A stretch of DNA of 64,000 bases from Flavobacteriales bacterium (lineage in GTDB: Bacteria; Bacteroidota; Bacteroidia; Flavobacteriales_F; PHOS-HE28). Shown piece after piece: positions 24,905-34,053 of this stretch (position 1 is the first letter of the stretch; every line of letters starts with the position of its first letter). A program made the position numbers and the translations under genes. Under the pieces are notes generated by a model. The model saw nothing but the letters and a program-made list of their open reading frames with translations, did no database searches and was not told the DNA's origin. The stretch lies in the NCBI GenBank assembly GCA_016703105.1, contig JADJCS010000001.1, forward strand, positions 434,001 through 498,000, given 5' to 3'.

Positions 24905-26425
24905 ATGAGGACCACCGGACAGATCACCCGCTTCGCTTTGTTGTTCGCTGTGGCGCTCGTGCTGGTGAACGTGGTGGGGTCACGGCTCCATGTCCGCCTC
25001 GATCTTACCAGCGATGGCCGCTACACCCTCAGCAAGGCCACGCTCGATTTGCTCAAGGAGCTGCCTGAGGCCGTGACCGTGACAGGATACTTCACCAAAG
25101 ACCTGCCGCCTGACCTGGCCGCCGCGCGCGACGAGTTCAAGGACCTGCTGGTGGAATACGCCTCGCGCTCCGACGGCAATGTGGTGTTCGAAATGATCGA
25201 TCCCGCCGATGCCGACAGCCTGGAAGAGCAGGCGCTCCAGAACGCGATCCGGCCGCTGCTCGTGAACACACGCGAAAAGGACAAGGCCGAACAGATCAAA
25301 GCCTTCATGGGTGCCGTGGTGCGTATGGGCGAGCTGAAAGCCGTGATCCCCGTGGTGCAGCCCTCCTCCCCGATGGAATGGGAGCTGAGCTCGCGCATCA
25401 AAGAAGTGAGCGTAACGGAGAAACCTACCGTCGGCATCGTGCAAGGCCACGGCGAACCCTCCACGAACGCCTTGGGCGAAATGGCGCTCGGGCTCAGCGC
25501 GCTCTACAATATCGAGCCCACCGCCATCTACGACACGTTCCCGATCCACGGACGGTTCAACACCCTCCTCTTCGTCGATCCGAAGGACACGATCTCCGAC
25601 CTGCAATTGCAACGGCTGGAAGAGTTCATGGGGAAGGGACACGGCGTGGTGATCGCCCTGAGCGCCACGGAAAGCGACCTGCAACGTTCCCCGATAGTGA
25701 CCCCCCGGCCGAACAGCTTCACACCGTGGCTCCTGCGGCATGGTGTGGTGTTGGGCGATGCCTTGGTGGCGGACGCCCAATGTGGGCAGGTGCAGGTGAT
25801 GCAGCAACGCGGTTTTTTCAACGTGCAGACCGCGATCGCCTTCCCCTACTTCCCCTTGGTGACGAACTTCGGCGAACATCCCGTCACTTCAGGCCTCGAA
25901 GCAGTGGTGATGCAATTCGCCACTCCGCTCGGAAGCACCGGCGACAGCACCTACCGGATCACGCCGTTGCTCAGCACCTCCCCGAAGAGCGCGCTACTGA
26001 GCACACCCTTGCAACTCGACATCCAGAAGCAATGGACGGACGCCGACTTCACCGCAGGACCACAAACCCTCGCGGTGGCTGTGGAAGGTCCATTCGGCAA
26101 TGGCGGTGGTGCGCGTATGGTGGTGATGAGCAACGGCAACTTCGCGGTGAACGGCGAAGGCCAGGGCGGCCAGTTGAACCCGGACAACGTGAACCTGTTG
26201 GTGAACGCCGTGGATTGGGTGAGCGACCAGACCGGATTGATCGAGCTACGCGGCAAAGGCGTCGACTACCGCCCGCTCGACGAGTTGACCGATGCGCGCC
26301 GCAGTGGCCTAAAGTGGCTGAACCTCCTGTTGCCCATCGCATTGGTCGTTCTCTACGGACTGTTCCGCATGCAATGGCGCCGCGGCCAACGCCGCGCTCG
26401 AATGGCACCCGGTCATGTCGCGTAG
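24905..26425 (+). CDS. gldG: Gliding motility ABC transporter auxiliary protein GldG
   Basis: The 506-residue protein has one N-terminal transmembrane helix (about 9-28), a large extracytoplasmic region of the IFT52/DUF4350-like type (DGRYTLSKATLDLLKELPEAVTV, YFTKDLPPDL, KPTVGIVQGHGEPS) and a C-terminal helix (LNLLLPIALVVLYGLF). This matches GldG, the third component of the GldAFG transporter. The start lies 10 bases after gldF, and the stop overlaps the DUF4340 gene by 11 bases. It is intact, so any loss of the transporter would come from gldF alone. Confidence 0.88.
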   Translation: MRTTGQITRFALLFAVALVLVNVVGSRLHVRLDLTSDGRYTLSKATLDLLKELPEAVTVTGYFTKDLPPDLAAARDEFKDLLVEYASRSDGNVVFEMIDPADADSLEEQALQNAIRPLLVNTREKDKAEQIKAFMGAVVRMGELKAVIPVVQPSSPMEWELSSRIKEVSVTEKPTVGIVQGHGEPSTNALGEMALGLSALYNIEPTAIYDTFPIHGRFNTLLFVDPKDTISDLQLQRLEEFMGKGHGVVIALSATESDLQRSPIVTPRPNSFTPWLLRHGVVLGDALVADAQCGQVQVMQQRGFFNVQTAIAFPYFPLVTNFGEHPVTSGLEAVVMQFATPLGSTGDSTYRITPLLSTSPKSALLSTPLQLDIQKQWTDADFTAGPQTLAVAVEGPFGNGGGARMVVMSNGNFAVNGEGQGGQLNPDNVNLLVNAVDWVSDQTGLIELRGKGVDYRPLDELTDARRSGLKWLNLLLPIALVVLYGLFRMQWRRGQRRARMAPGHVA

Positions 26426-27350
26426 CTCCGGAACACGCACGCTGCTGATCATCGTGGCCGCGTTGGCCGCGCTCTACTTCGTGTCCTCGCGATGGGGGGC
26501 GAACAGCAAGCAACGCAGTTTCCGCGATCAGGTGATTACGCTGGACACCGCAGCGCTCACCAGCTTCTCGCTCCATCCCGCCAAACTCGCGCATGCGGAA
26601 CTGCGCTTCGAACGCACAGCGGATGGATGGACCGTGACGCACGACGGGGCGGTGCATCTCGCCGATACGGCCGATGTACATGCCCTGCTCGGTGGTCTGG
26701 CCCGTGCCCGTGCGCATCGTTTCACCGGCTATTGGGATCGGCTCGCTACCCGGTACGATCTCACGGACAGTCTCGCGGACCGCGCGGTCTTCCGGCTGCG
26801 CGATGGATCCGAGCGGCAAGTGCTCTTCGGTCGTGGCCAACCTGCGGAAGACGGCTCCGGCATGCTCTCCACGATCAATGTCGTTGGCGAGAACGAGGTG
26901 TTCTCGGTGAAGGGTACGATGAGCGAAATGGCCGACCAGGACCTCGTGGCCTGGCGGCCCACCCGTTTGATGGCCGGCCGTCCTGCGGATATCCAACGCG
27001 TGTCCTTCCAGTACAGCATGGACACCGCCTACGTGCTGGAGCGCGCAGGGAACACCTGGCTCGTGGATCGGGACACGGCCGACCAAAGCAAGGTGGACAA
27101 GTTCCTGGCCGATATCACCAACGCGAAGGCACAGACCTTCGCGGACACAATGAACATCGTCGGCCGCGCGCCGGATTACAGCATGCGCGTGGAGTTCGCC
27201 GATGGTCGCCCTCCTGTCGAGGTACACGTGACCATGGCCTGGACCGGATTGGTGGTGACCACCACCTTGGACCCGGGAAGCCAGATGCGCTTCGATCCTG
27301 CGCGTGAACTGCCGCGTATGTTCAAAACGCGGCCGTATTTTCTTCCGTGA
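26415..27350 (+). CDS. DUF4340 domain-containing membrane-anchored protein
   Basis: The 311-residue protein has an N-terminal transmembrane anchor (TLLIIVAALAALYFVSS, about 8-24) followed by repeated beta domains of the DUF4340 type (RFERTADGWTVTHDG; ADTADVHALLGGLARARAHRF). DUF4340 proteins often sit beside GldG/IFT52-like ABC components, as here with an 11-base overlap, and are inferred to be accessory periplasmic parts of that transporter. The role is not experimentally defined. Confidence 0.8.
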   Translation: MSRSSGTRTLLIIVAALAALYFVSSRWGANSKQRSFRDQVITLDTAALTSFSLHPAKLAHAELRFERTADGWTVTHDGAVHLADTADVHALLGGLARARAHRFTGYWDRLATRYDLTDSLADRAVFRLRDGSERQVLFGRGQPAEDGSGMLSTINVVGENEVFSVKGTMSEMADQDLVAWRPTRLMAGRPADIQRVSFQYSMDTAYVLERAGNTWLVDRDTADQSKVDKFLADITNAKAQTFADTMNIVGRAPDYSMRVEFADGRPPVEVHVTMAWTGLVVTTTLDPGSQMRFDPARELPRMFKTRPYFLP

Positions 27351-27478
27351 TCGGCACCCTGCTTAGCGGATCAACTACTGCGATGAACACCGCATCGTTC
27401 ATGGTAGGAAGCGATCGGTCGTTGCGGTAGGGCTTGCTACCGGGATCTTTGACGCTGGTGCTTCGCCCGCGTCGCACC

Positions 27479-27486
27479 TAGCTTTC
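27479..27486 (+). promoter_or_regulatory. -7-like box TAGCTTTC at the start of the C39/RimK/GCS2 operon
   Basis: TAGCTTTC ends one base before the ATG at 27488. It matches the local TAnnTTYG pattern except for the last base and would imply a leaderless or internally started transcript. There is no clear -33 element. Confidence 0.35.
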
Positions 27487-27487
27487 T

Positions 27488-28246
27488 ATGCGCGCCATCC
27501 GGATGCTCTCCCAACCCGACGATAGCACGTGCGGCCCTACCGCGCTGCAGGCGGTCTATGCCCATTTCGGCATGGAGCTGCCGCTGGAGCAGGTGATCCG
27601 GGAGGTACACTTCCTGGAGGATGGCGGTACACTGGCGGTTTTCCTCGGTCTACATGCCTTGAAACAGGGCTTCAAAGCGCGGATCCATAGCTACAACCTG
27701 CGCGTGTTCGACCCCACCTGGGCCGACCTGCCCGCGGAAACACTGCGCAAGAAGCTGGTGGCACAAACGCGCTTCAAGGACAGTAAAAAGCTGCATTCCG
27801 CTTGCCTCGCCTATGCGCGCTTCCTGAAGATGGGCGGGGAGATCCGCTTCGACGATCCCGCGCCTGATTTGCTGCGGGGCTACCTGGATGCCGATCTGCC
27901 GATCCTTACCGGCCTGAGCGCAACCTATCTCTACGGAAGCAAACGCGAGATAAGCAATGCCCACGGCCAGAGCATATTCGATGATCTGCGTGGCAAACCG
28001 ATGGGGCATTTCGTGGTGCTCAGTGGCATGGAGGGCAAAACGGTGTTCGTGGCCGATCCCTACCAGGGCAATCCCTTCAGCAAGGATGGCCACTACCCCG
28101 TTCACGTAGGACGGCTGATCAATTCGATCATGCTCGGCATCGTGACCTACGATGCGAACATGCTGATCCTCTCTCCCAAACGGCTGCCTGAACCCGTGAT
28201 CAAGGTGCGGCCCAAGCTCGCTTCCAACCCCGCCCGTAGCGTATGA
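27488..28246 (+). CDS. C39-like cysteine peptidase of a RimK/GCS2 ligase cluster
   Basis: The 252-residue protein has a papain-like C39 arrangement: Cys15 in DDSTCGPTALQAV, His174 in GHFVVL and Asp190 in VADPYQG, all in expected order. There is no signal peptide, ABC or membrane segment, so it is a free cytoplasmic peptidase or amidase/transferase. It overlaps the RimK-like ligase start by four bases (ATGA) and is encoded with a GCS2-type ligase. Such trios have been noted in surveys of amidoligase systems and are predicted to make and trim a peptide or isopeptide product. The actual substrate is unknown. Confidence 0.75.
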   Translation: MRAIRMLSQPDDSTCGPTALQAVYAHFGMELPLEQVIREVHFLEDGGTLAVFLGLHALKQGFKARIHSYNLRVFDPTWADLPAETLRKKLVAQTRFKDSKKLHSACLAYARFLKMGGEIRFDDPAPDLLRGYLDADLPILTGLSATYLYGSKREISNAHGQSIFDDLRGKPMGHFVVLSGMEGKTVFVADPYQGNPFSKDGHYPVHVGRLINSIMLGIVTYDANMLILSPKRLPEPVIKVRPKLASNPARSV

Positions 28247-29739
28247 GAAAGATCATCGTGGTGCGCGAGCCCAAGGAGTTCAACCTGGGCGTGAAGGGCG
28301 TGGAAGTGGTGTCCAGCAAGGACTACCTCACCGACCCGCGATACGCGGCACTGAGCAACGTGCGCATCTTCAACCTGGCGCGGAGCTACAGTTACCAGAG
28401 CCGCGGTTACTACGTGAGCTTGCTCGCTGAAGCGCGCGGGCAAAAGGTGATCCCGGACGCGAAGAGCATCCTCGATCTGCGTTCACCCCGCTTGGTGAAA
28501 GTGCTCTCGCGTGATCTGCAAGGGATCATCCAGCAACACCTCGCGCACAAGGAAAAGGACCAGTTCGAACTGAGCATCTACTTCGGCCGCAACGTGAACC
28601 GGAAGTACGATCGGCTCGCCCATGAATTGTACAAGGTGTTCCGTTCCCCGCTCCTTCGCGCACGTTTCGCCAAGACCGCCGATGAGTGGGAACTGCGCGC
28701 GATACGGCCCATCCCGTACAACGACATTCCAGAGGAGCATCTTCCCTTCGTGAAGCGCTTCGCCCAGGAGTACTTCACCAAGAAGCGCCATGACCGCGCC
28801 CGGGAGGACCGCAGTAGTTACGACCTCGCCATTCTGGTGAACACGGAGGACAAGGCCGCGCCCTCGAACAAACGGGCCATCGTGAAGTTCCGTCAGGCCG
28901 CCGAGCGCATGGGTTTCGCGGTGGACATCATCGGCCCGAACGATATCGACCGTGTGGCCGAATACGATGCGCTGTTGATCCGTGAGAACACCCACGTGGA
29001 TGACCATACCTACCGCTTCGCGCGGAAAGCGCAGAAGGAAGGGCTCGCCGTGATGGACGCACCGGACGCCATTCTGAAGTGCAACAACAAAGTGTTCCTG
29101 GCCGAGGTGATGATCGCGCACGATGTGCCCACGCCCCGAACCATGATCGTACACAGCGAGAACAGGCAGGAAGTGGCCGCGCGCCTGGGCATGCCAGTCG
29201 TGCTAAAACTACCTGACAGCACCTTCAGCATCGGCGTGACCAAGGCCAAGACCCCGGAGGAACTCGAACTGAAGCTGGACGAACTGCTCGCGGAAAGCGA
29301 CCTCGCCATCGCGCAGGAGTACATGCCCAGCGATTTCGACTGGCGCATCGGTGTGCTGGACGGAAAGCCGCTGTACGCGTGCAAGTACTTCATGGCGCGC
29401 GGCCACTGGCAGATCTACAACTGGGGAAGCGATACCAAGAAGCACCAGACCGGCGACTTCGCGACCATGCCGGTGGACGAGGCGCCCAAATCCATCGTGG
29501 ACGCCGCGGTGAAAGCGGTGCTCGCCATCGTGGGCGATCGTGGCCTCTTCGGCGTCGACGTGAAGGAACACGATGGCAAACCCTATGTGATCGAGGTGAA
29601 CGAATGTCCCAACATCGACCATGGCGTGGAGGACGTGGTGCTGGGGGACGCGCTCTACGAAGCCATCATCGGTTCCCTGAAACGCAGCATTGAACGGAAG
29701 ATAGGGATCGTCCCGCGCCTTACACCGACCAGACCATGA
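28243..29739 (+). CDS. RimK-like ATP-grasp ligase with N-terminal RLAN domain
   Basis: The 498-residue protein has an N-terminal RimK-like ATP-grasp-associated domain (about 1-200; SYSYQSRGYYVSLLAEARG is diagnostic). An ATP-grasp ligase follows (about 205-490) with a preATP region (YDLAILVNTEDKAAPSN), KLPDSTFSIGV, the ATP loop AIAQEYMPSDFDWRIGV and the metal-binding VIEVNECPNIDHG. ATP-grasp RimK enzymes form amide bonds, classically adding glutamate to a C-terminus. It overlaps both neighbours by ATGA junctions, so the three proteins are probably made in fixed ratio. Confidence 0.88.
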   Translation: MRKIIVVREPKEFNLGVKGVEVVSSKDYLTDPRYAALSNVRIFNLARSYSYQSRGYYVSLLAEARGQKVIPDAKSILDLRSPRLVKVLSRDLQGIIQQHLAHKEKDQFELSIYFGRNVNRKYDRLAHELYKVFRSPLLRARFAKTADEWELRAIRPIPYNDIPEEHLPFVKRFAQEYFTKKRHDRAREDRSSYDLAILVNTEDKAAPSNKRAIVKFRQAAERMGFAVDIIGPNDIDRVAEYDALLIRENTHVDDHTYRFARKAQKEGLAVMDAPDAILKCNNKVFLAEVMIAHDVPTPRTMIVHSENRQEVAARLGMPVVLKLPDSTFSIGVTKAKTPEELELKLDELLAESDLAIAQEYMPSDFDWRIGVLDGKPLYACKYFMARGHWQIYNWGSDTKKHQTGDFATMPVDEAPKSIVDAAVKAVLAIVGDRGLFGVDVKEHDGKPYVIEVNECPNIDHGVEDVVLGDALYEAIIGSLKRSIERKIGIVPRLTPTRP

Positions 29740-30971
29740 GCACAAAGACCACCTACAAGCTCTTCGAGGTGACCGGTATCGAACTGGAATACATGGTGGT
29801 GGAACGGGGCACCCTGAAAGTGCTGCCCATCGTGGACAAGCTCTTTGAGGATGTGACGGGCAAGATCACCAGCGACGTGGACCGCGGCGATGTGGAATGG
29901 AGCAATGAGCTCGTGAGCCATGTGGTGGAACTGAAGACCGCCAAGCCCACCAAACGCATCCCCTCCTTCCGGAAGAAGTTCGCCAGTGAAGTGCAGGCCA
30001 TCAATGCCGTGCTCGCGAAGCGCAACGCGATGCTGCTGCCCACGGCCGCGCACCCGCTTATGGACCCATTCACGGAAACGGTGATCTGGCCCCACGATCA
30101 CAACGAGGTCTACGCGCTTTACAATCGCATCTTCGACTGCCGTGGCCACGGCTGGAGCAATTTGCAGAGCACACACCTCAACTTACCCTTCGCAACGGAC
30201 GAGGAGTTCAGCAAGCTGCACGCGGCAGTGCGCCTGGTGCTGCCACTTATCCCGGCGCTCAGTGCCAGTTCTCCGATCCTCGACGGCAAGGTCACCGGCT
30301 ATTTGGATAGCCGCATGGAGGCCTATCTGCATCACCAGGAGCGGCTTCCGCAACTGATGGGCTCCTTGATCCCTGAAGCGGTGTTCACCCAGGAGGACTA
30401 CTACCGCGAGATCTTCGGTCCCATCGGCAAGGCCCTCGCTCCTTTCGATCCGGAGAACGTGATGGACCACCATTTCGCCAACTCGCGCGGTGCCATCGCT
30501 CGCTTCGATCGCGGTGCCATTGAACTGCGCGTTATAGACATCCAGGAGTGTCCCAATGCGGATCTGGCGATCGCGGAACTGATCGTAGCTCTCACCCGGG
30601 CCATGACCAAGGGCCGCTGGACGAGCACCTACTTGCAGCGTGCCTGGAGCGAGACGGATCTACTGGCCATCTTCAAACAGGTGATCAGGGATGCTGATAA
30701 GGCCGAGATCATCGACCGGGACTTCCTGGTGATGTTCGGTGTGATGAAGGAAGAACGCATGACCGCACAACGATTGTGGGAGCACATCGTCCAGGAACTG
30801 CGGAGCGAACTGAGCGAAGGCGCCCAAGAGGTCATCTCCCACATACTTCAGCATGGCTGCCTTGCCCGGCGTATTCTGGGCCGAACGGGGGCATCGCCCA
30901 CTGAAGACACCGTGCGCAAGGTCTACACGGAGATCGCGGAATGCTTGCAGCACGATCGGCTCTTCGTGTGA
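29736..30971 (+). CDS. GCS2-type carboxylate-amine ligase
   Basis: The 411-residue protein resembles glutamate-cysteine ligase family 2: GIELEYMVVERG (metal-binding acidic residues, about 14-25), a SNELVSHVVELKT strand, SNLQSTHLNLPF (nucleotide/metal site) and ARFDRGAIELRVIDIQECP. It is longer and distinct from glutathione-making GshA. Together with the coupled RimK-like ligase it offers two ATP-dependent amide-forming activities. It overlaps the ligase by four bases and is followed by a bidirectional terminator, closing a self-contained three-gene operon. Confidence 0.85.
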   Translation: MSTKTTYKLFEVTGIELEYMVVERGTLKVLPIVDKLFEDVTGKITSDVDRGDVEWSNELVSHVVELKTAKPTKRIPSFRKKFASEVQAINAVLAKRNAMLLPTAAHPLMDPFTETVIWPHDHNEVYALYNRIFDCRGHGWSNLQSTHLNLPFATDEEFSKLHAAVRLVLPLIPALSASSPILDGKVTGYLDSRMEAYLHHQERLPQLMGSLIPEAVFTQEDYYREIFGPIGKALAPFDPENVMDHHFANSRGAIARFDRGAIELRVIDIQECPNADLAIAELIVALTRAMTKGRWTSTYLQRAWSETDLLAIFKQVIRDADKAEIIDRDFLVMFGVMKEERMTAQRLWEHIVQELRSELSEGAQEVISHILQHGCLARRILGRTGASPTEDTVRKVYTEIAECLQHDRLFV

Positions 30972-30992
30972 ACAACGGACATATATTCAATA

Positions 30993-31023
30993 CGAACGCC
31001 CCGACCATTGGCCGGGGCGTTCG
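30993..31023. terminator. Bidirectional hairpin terminator after the ligase operon
   Basis: CGAACGCCCCG pairs perfectly with CGGGGCGTTCG across a 9-base loop. It lies between the convergent GCS2 ligase and M36-like peptidase genes. Confidence 0.8.
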
Positions 31024-31042
31024 CGCAAGATGGTCGGTCCGA

Positions 31043-34000
31043 TCAACGCACCACGGAAAAGCGTCGCTCGTCGCGACCACGGTCGGTGATCACTTGCAGG
31101 ACGTAGGAGCCAGCGCTGTACGCGGAGAGGTCCACGGTCATCCGTTCCTGACCGATCATGTTGACCGGAGAAGGACGGTCCACCGTGCGTCCGGCGAGAT
31201 CCAGCACCCGCATGTCCACTACGCGCGCGCCACGCAGCTCCATGCCCACGTTCAACACGTCGCTCGCAGGATCCGGATAGATCCGTAGCTCAAGATCGAG
31301 CGCGCTCTCAGCGATACCATCCACATCCACCTCATCCCAAAGTTGAATGTCGTCCACCGCGGCTTCCACAATGCTCGCTCCGTCGAGATACTCTCCGGTA
31401 CGCACACTGTCCGAGGCTACGAAACGCACTTGCACGGTGCTGTTCGGCGCCACATAGTCCGACACCCGGAAAGCTCCTCTGCGCCAGCTGGGATCGCTGA
31501 TGCGGGTAGTCTCCACCGGCACCCATGTACTTCCATCGTTGGTGACCTCCACCTGCCACCAATCGGCGGTGGGATTGGGGCCGGTGAACGGATCGTTGAT
31601 GTACCACCGCCAGTAGGAAATGATAGGTGTGGTGCGATCCGTCAGGTCCAACGGGGCGCTGCGCAAAGTGGTCCTCCCGCCATCCACATCGCGTGATCCG
31701 AAATCGGACAGTGGGCCGCTCGCATTGCCTGTCAAAAAGCAGGAACTGCCCCCGGGAGTGTGCTGCGCATCGGTTTGAACCAGGCCGAACAGAAAGTCCG
31801 GAGCTACATAGGAGGGTATCGGCGCGCCATCGACCCAATCGCCGGAGGTCGCGTTGTCGCCCGCCACGCCGGTCTGCCAACTACCCAACTGATGCAGGTT
31901 ATCCTCATCCTCAGTGGCTTCAAGCTGGCATCCCACCAACGTGAAATACGGCAAGTTGGGATCGGCATCGAGCGCACCTGGAGGAAGGACGCCTGTAACG
32001 TGCTGGAAGATGTCCAGCATGGCAATGCAATAGCTGATCACTGTGCCGCGCGGCTGGGCGGGGATCAGGCCGTGGTAGTCGTTGCCACCCAGATCGACCA
32101 TGGGCAGTAAGGTCCAGTTGATCTCGTCATTGATGCGGTAGTAGAGCTGCACTTCATCGATGTACTGGATGAAGTCGAGATCCAGGATCAGTTGGGCGCT
32201 CAGGTCGATCGGCGATGCATGGGACGCACTGAGCAGATTGTCGTGCAGAAGTTGCGAGTTGCTCAACAGTGTGATGCCATGGATAGCGAAAGCCTCCACG
32301 ATACCCGAGGCGTTGGGCGTGCCGTTGGTAAGGTCACCATCCGTATCGTCCGCCTGGAGCACATCGAGCAATACATCACGGAACGCCTGGCCTTCGTTGC
32401 CGTTCACGGCAGTGGCCTGTAGGCCAGGGAAAGCTTCGGCGAAAAGTGTCATCGTGAGGTTGATATCGCTCCCGAGGAGCATGTGGGTGTCCCACCAAGC
32501 ACCTGCGATGATCTCGCCATCGGCATGCACCTCGCCCACGATGTCGGCGGGATAGACTTTCGGATCCTGGTCATATCGCCGGATGTAGTCGTTGGGGTCG
32601 AGCAGGGAACTTCCATCGGCCAGGATGGGATCCTGGGTGATAGTGAACGCCCAGAGATCCGCGTAGCCTTCGTTCATGGCCCCGTTCGTGAAATCGCTGC
32701 TCAGAATGCCGTAGAACTTGTCGTTGATGGCATGGCCGTACTCGTGGTATACCACCTCGGCGACTTGCGCATAGCTCTGGCACCCCCCGCCTTCCTCATA
32801 AAAATTTATGGAACCACCGTCGTAGAAGGCGTTGCAGGTACCTGCCACGTCCACGTTGGTGAGCAGCGAAAAATCCATTCCCACGAAAGTGGGCAACCAG
32901 GTGTTGACATGTTCGTGGATCACGTTCACATGATGGTATGCGCTGAGTTCACGGGTGTTGGATCCGCTGTCAAAGGAGATCGCGTTCGCACCCTCCTGCA
33001 GGGTGGTCACGAAGGAGGGTGTGGACCCGTTCGTTTCCACTCTGCTCCAGCGGCCATCCAAGAAGAAGGTGGCACTGATGGGACCGCCCAGGCCTGTGTT
33101 GAGGTATCCCGACGGATCAAGGTATTGGGCCACACCGTTCACCACTACGCGCAGGTTGGCAAGTGGTTCCAGCGTAGCGGGTATAAAGGGATTCTGTGTG
33201 AAGACGGTGCTGCTCCCAGTTATCTCAGCACCTGCCGAGGCGGGCGGGGCATGGTGCATTACACGGTTCTGCCGGTAGAGCAATTGGCCGGTGTTGGCAT
33301 CCACCCAGCACTCCCAACGAGCAGGCGTCCCATTCTCCGTGGTAGCCACCTCGACCACACGCACCAAGTGGTGCTCCACTCCGCGGTATAGCGGAACTGG
33401 GAGCACCCGGAGCTGAGGCGACACCACCACGCTCCCGATGTTAGTGAGACCTGCGGAAGCGCTCGCGATCGAGGCCGCATCACCCTGAGCAGGGTTGAGC
33501 GAAATGCCGATGGAGGCATACGCGTCAAGGCCAAAGGCGATCACGCGACCCTGCAAGTCCAGTTTCACCATCACCCTGCCGGTCAGCACCGGTAGCCCAT
33601 TGTGGACCTGTATGAAATGGACGTAGGTGTGTTTCTGCGTGGGATAGACAGCGCTCACGGACAATTGGTCCATGGGGAGCGGGTACATGGCCAGCTCGTT
33701 CTGCAGGAATTGGGTCGCGCGTGAAACGGGATCGGAGCCAACGGTGGGAATGGGTTCCCCGAACGCGCGGTGCGGCATCCCGTTCGCCGTATTGAATTCC
33801 GCCCACCAAGTGCCGTGGGCGGCCAGAAAACCGCGCCATTGGGGTCGTTGGCGGAGCTCTGACTGCCAAACGACATCCACGGTCGTGAGCTCGGGTCGCA
33901 AATAAGTCACCGCCGCATCCTGGCGATGACCGTGGAAGGCCGTGACCACCTGAGCGGACACGAGGAGACTGGTAGTGATGAAAAGGGTTCGGAGCGACAT
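31043..34000 (-). CDS. T9SS-secreted M36 (fungalysin)-like metallopeptidase
   Basis: The ATG at 34000 gives a 985-residue protein with a signal peptide (LFITTSLLVSAQVVTA), an FTP/PepSY-like propeptide (about 60-230), and a gluzincin catalytic domain with HEYGH at 419-423 and E444 in MNEGYADLW. A long beta-rich region follows, with MAM/jelly-roll character near residues 800-900. A T9SS type A sorting domain closes the protein (IYPDPASDVLNVGM to RRFSVVR). It should be an exported protease that processes itself by propeptide removal. The frame is open upstream to 34114 but without signal features. Confidence 0.88.
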   Translation of the reverse strand: MSLRTLFITTSLLVSAQVVTAFHGHRQDAAVTYLRPELTTVDVVWQSELRQRPQWRGFLAAHGTWWAEFNTANGMPHRAFGEPIPTVGSDPVSRATQFLQNELAMYPLPMDQLSVSAVYPTQKHTYVHFIQVHNGLPVLTGRVMVKLDLQGRVIAFGLDAYASIGISLNPAQGDAASIASASAGLTNIGSVVVSPQLRVLPVPLYRGVEHHLVRVVEVATTENGTPARWECWVDANTGQLLYRQNRVMHHAPPASAGAEITGSSTVFTQNPFIPATLEPLANLRVVVNGVAQYLDPSGYLNTGLGGPISATFFLDGRWSRVETNGSTPSFVTTLQEGANAISFDSGSNTRELSAYHHVNVIHEHVNTWLPTFVGMDFSLLTNVDVAGTCNAFYDGGSINFYEEGGGCQSYAQVAEVVYHEYGHAINDKFYGILSSDFTNGAMNEGYADLWAFTITQDPILADGSSLLDPNDYIRRYDQDPKVYPADIVGEVHADGEIIAGAWWDTHMLLGSDINLTMTLFAEAFPGLQATAVNGNEGQAFRDVLLDVLQADDTDGDLTNGTPNASGIVEAFAIHGITLLSNSQLLHDNLLSASHASPIDLSAQLILDLDFIQYIDEVQLYYRINDEINWTLLPMVDLGGNDYHGLIPAQPRGTVISYCIAMLDIFQHVTGVLPPGALDADPNLPYFTLVGCQLEATEDEDNLHQLGSWQTGVAGDNATSGDWVDGAPIPSYVAPDFLFGLVQTDAQHTPGGSSCFLTGNASGPLSDFGSRDVDGGRTTLRSAPLDLTDRTTPIISYWRWYINDPFTGPNPTADWWQVEVTNDGSTWVPVETTRISDPSWRRGAFRVSDYVAPNSTVQVRFVASDSVRTGEYLDGASIVEAAVDDIQLWDEVDVDGIAESALDLELRIYPDPASDVLNVGMELRGARVVDMRVLDLAGRTVDRPSPVNMIGQERMTVDLSAYSAGSYVLQVITDRGRDERRFSVVR

Positions 34001-34053
34001 GCCGCGCGGGGTTGAAGGGCCAAGGTCGGGCTCATTGGGCGATCGTCCAACCA

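Noticed and set aside
29736..30971. Glutathione-synthesising gshA
   Set aside because: The GCS2-type ligase lacks a gshB partner and is coupled to a C39 peptidase and RimK-like ligase, which points to another product.
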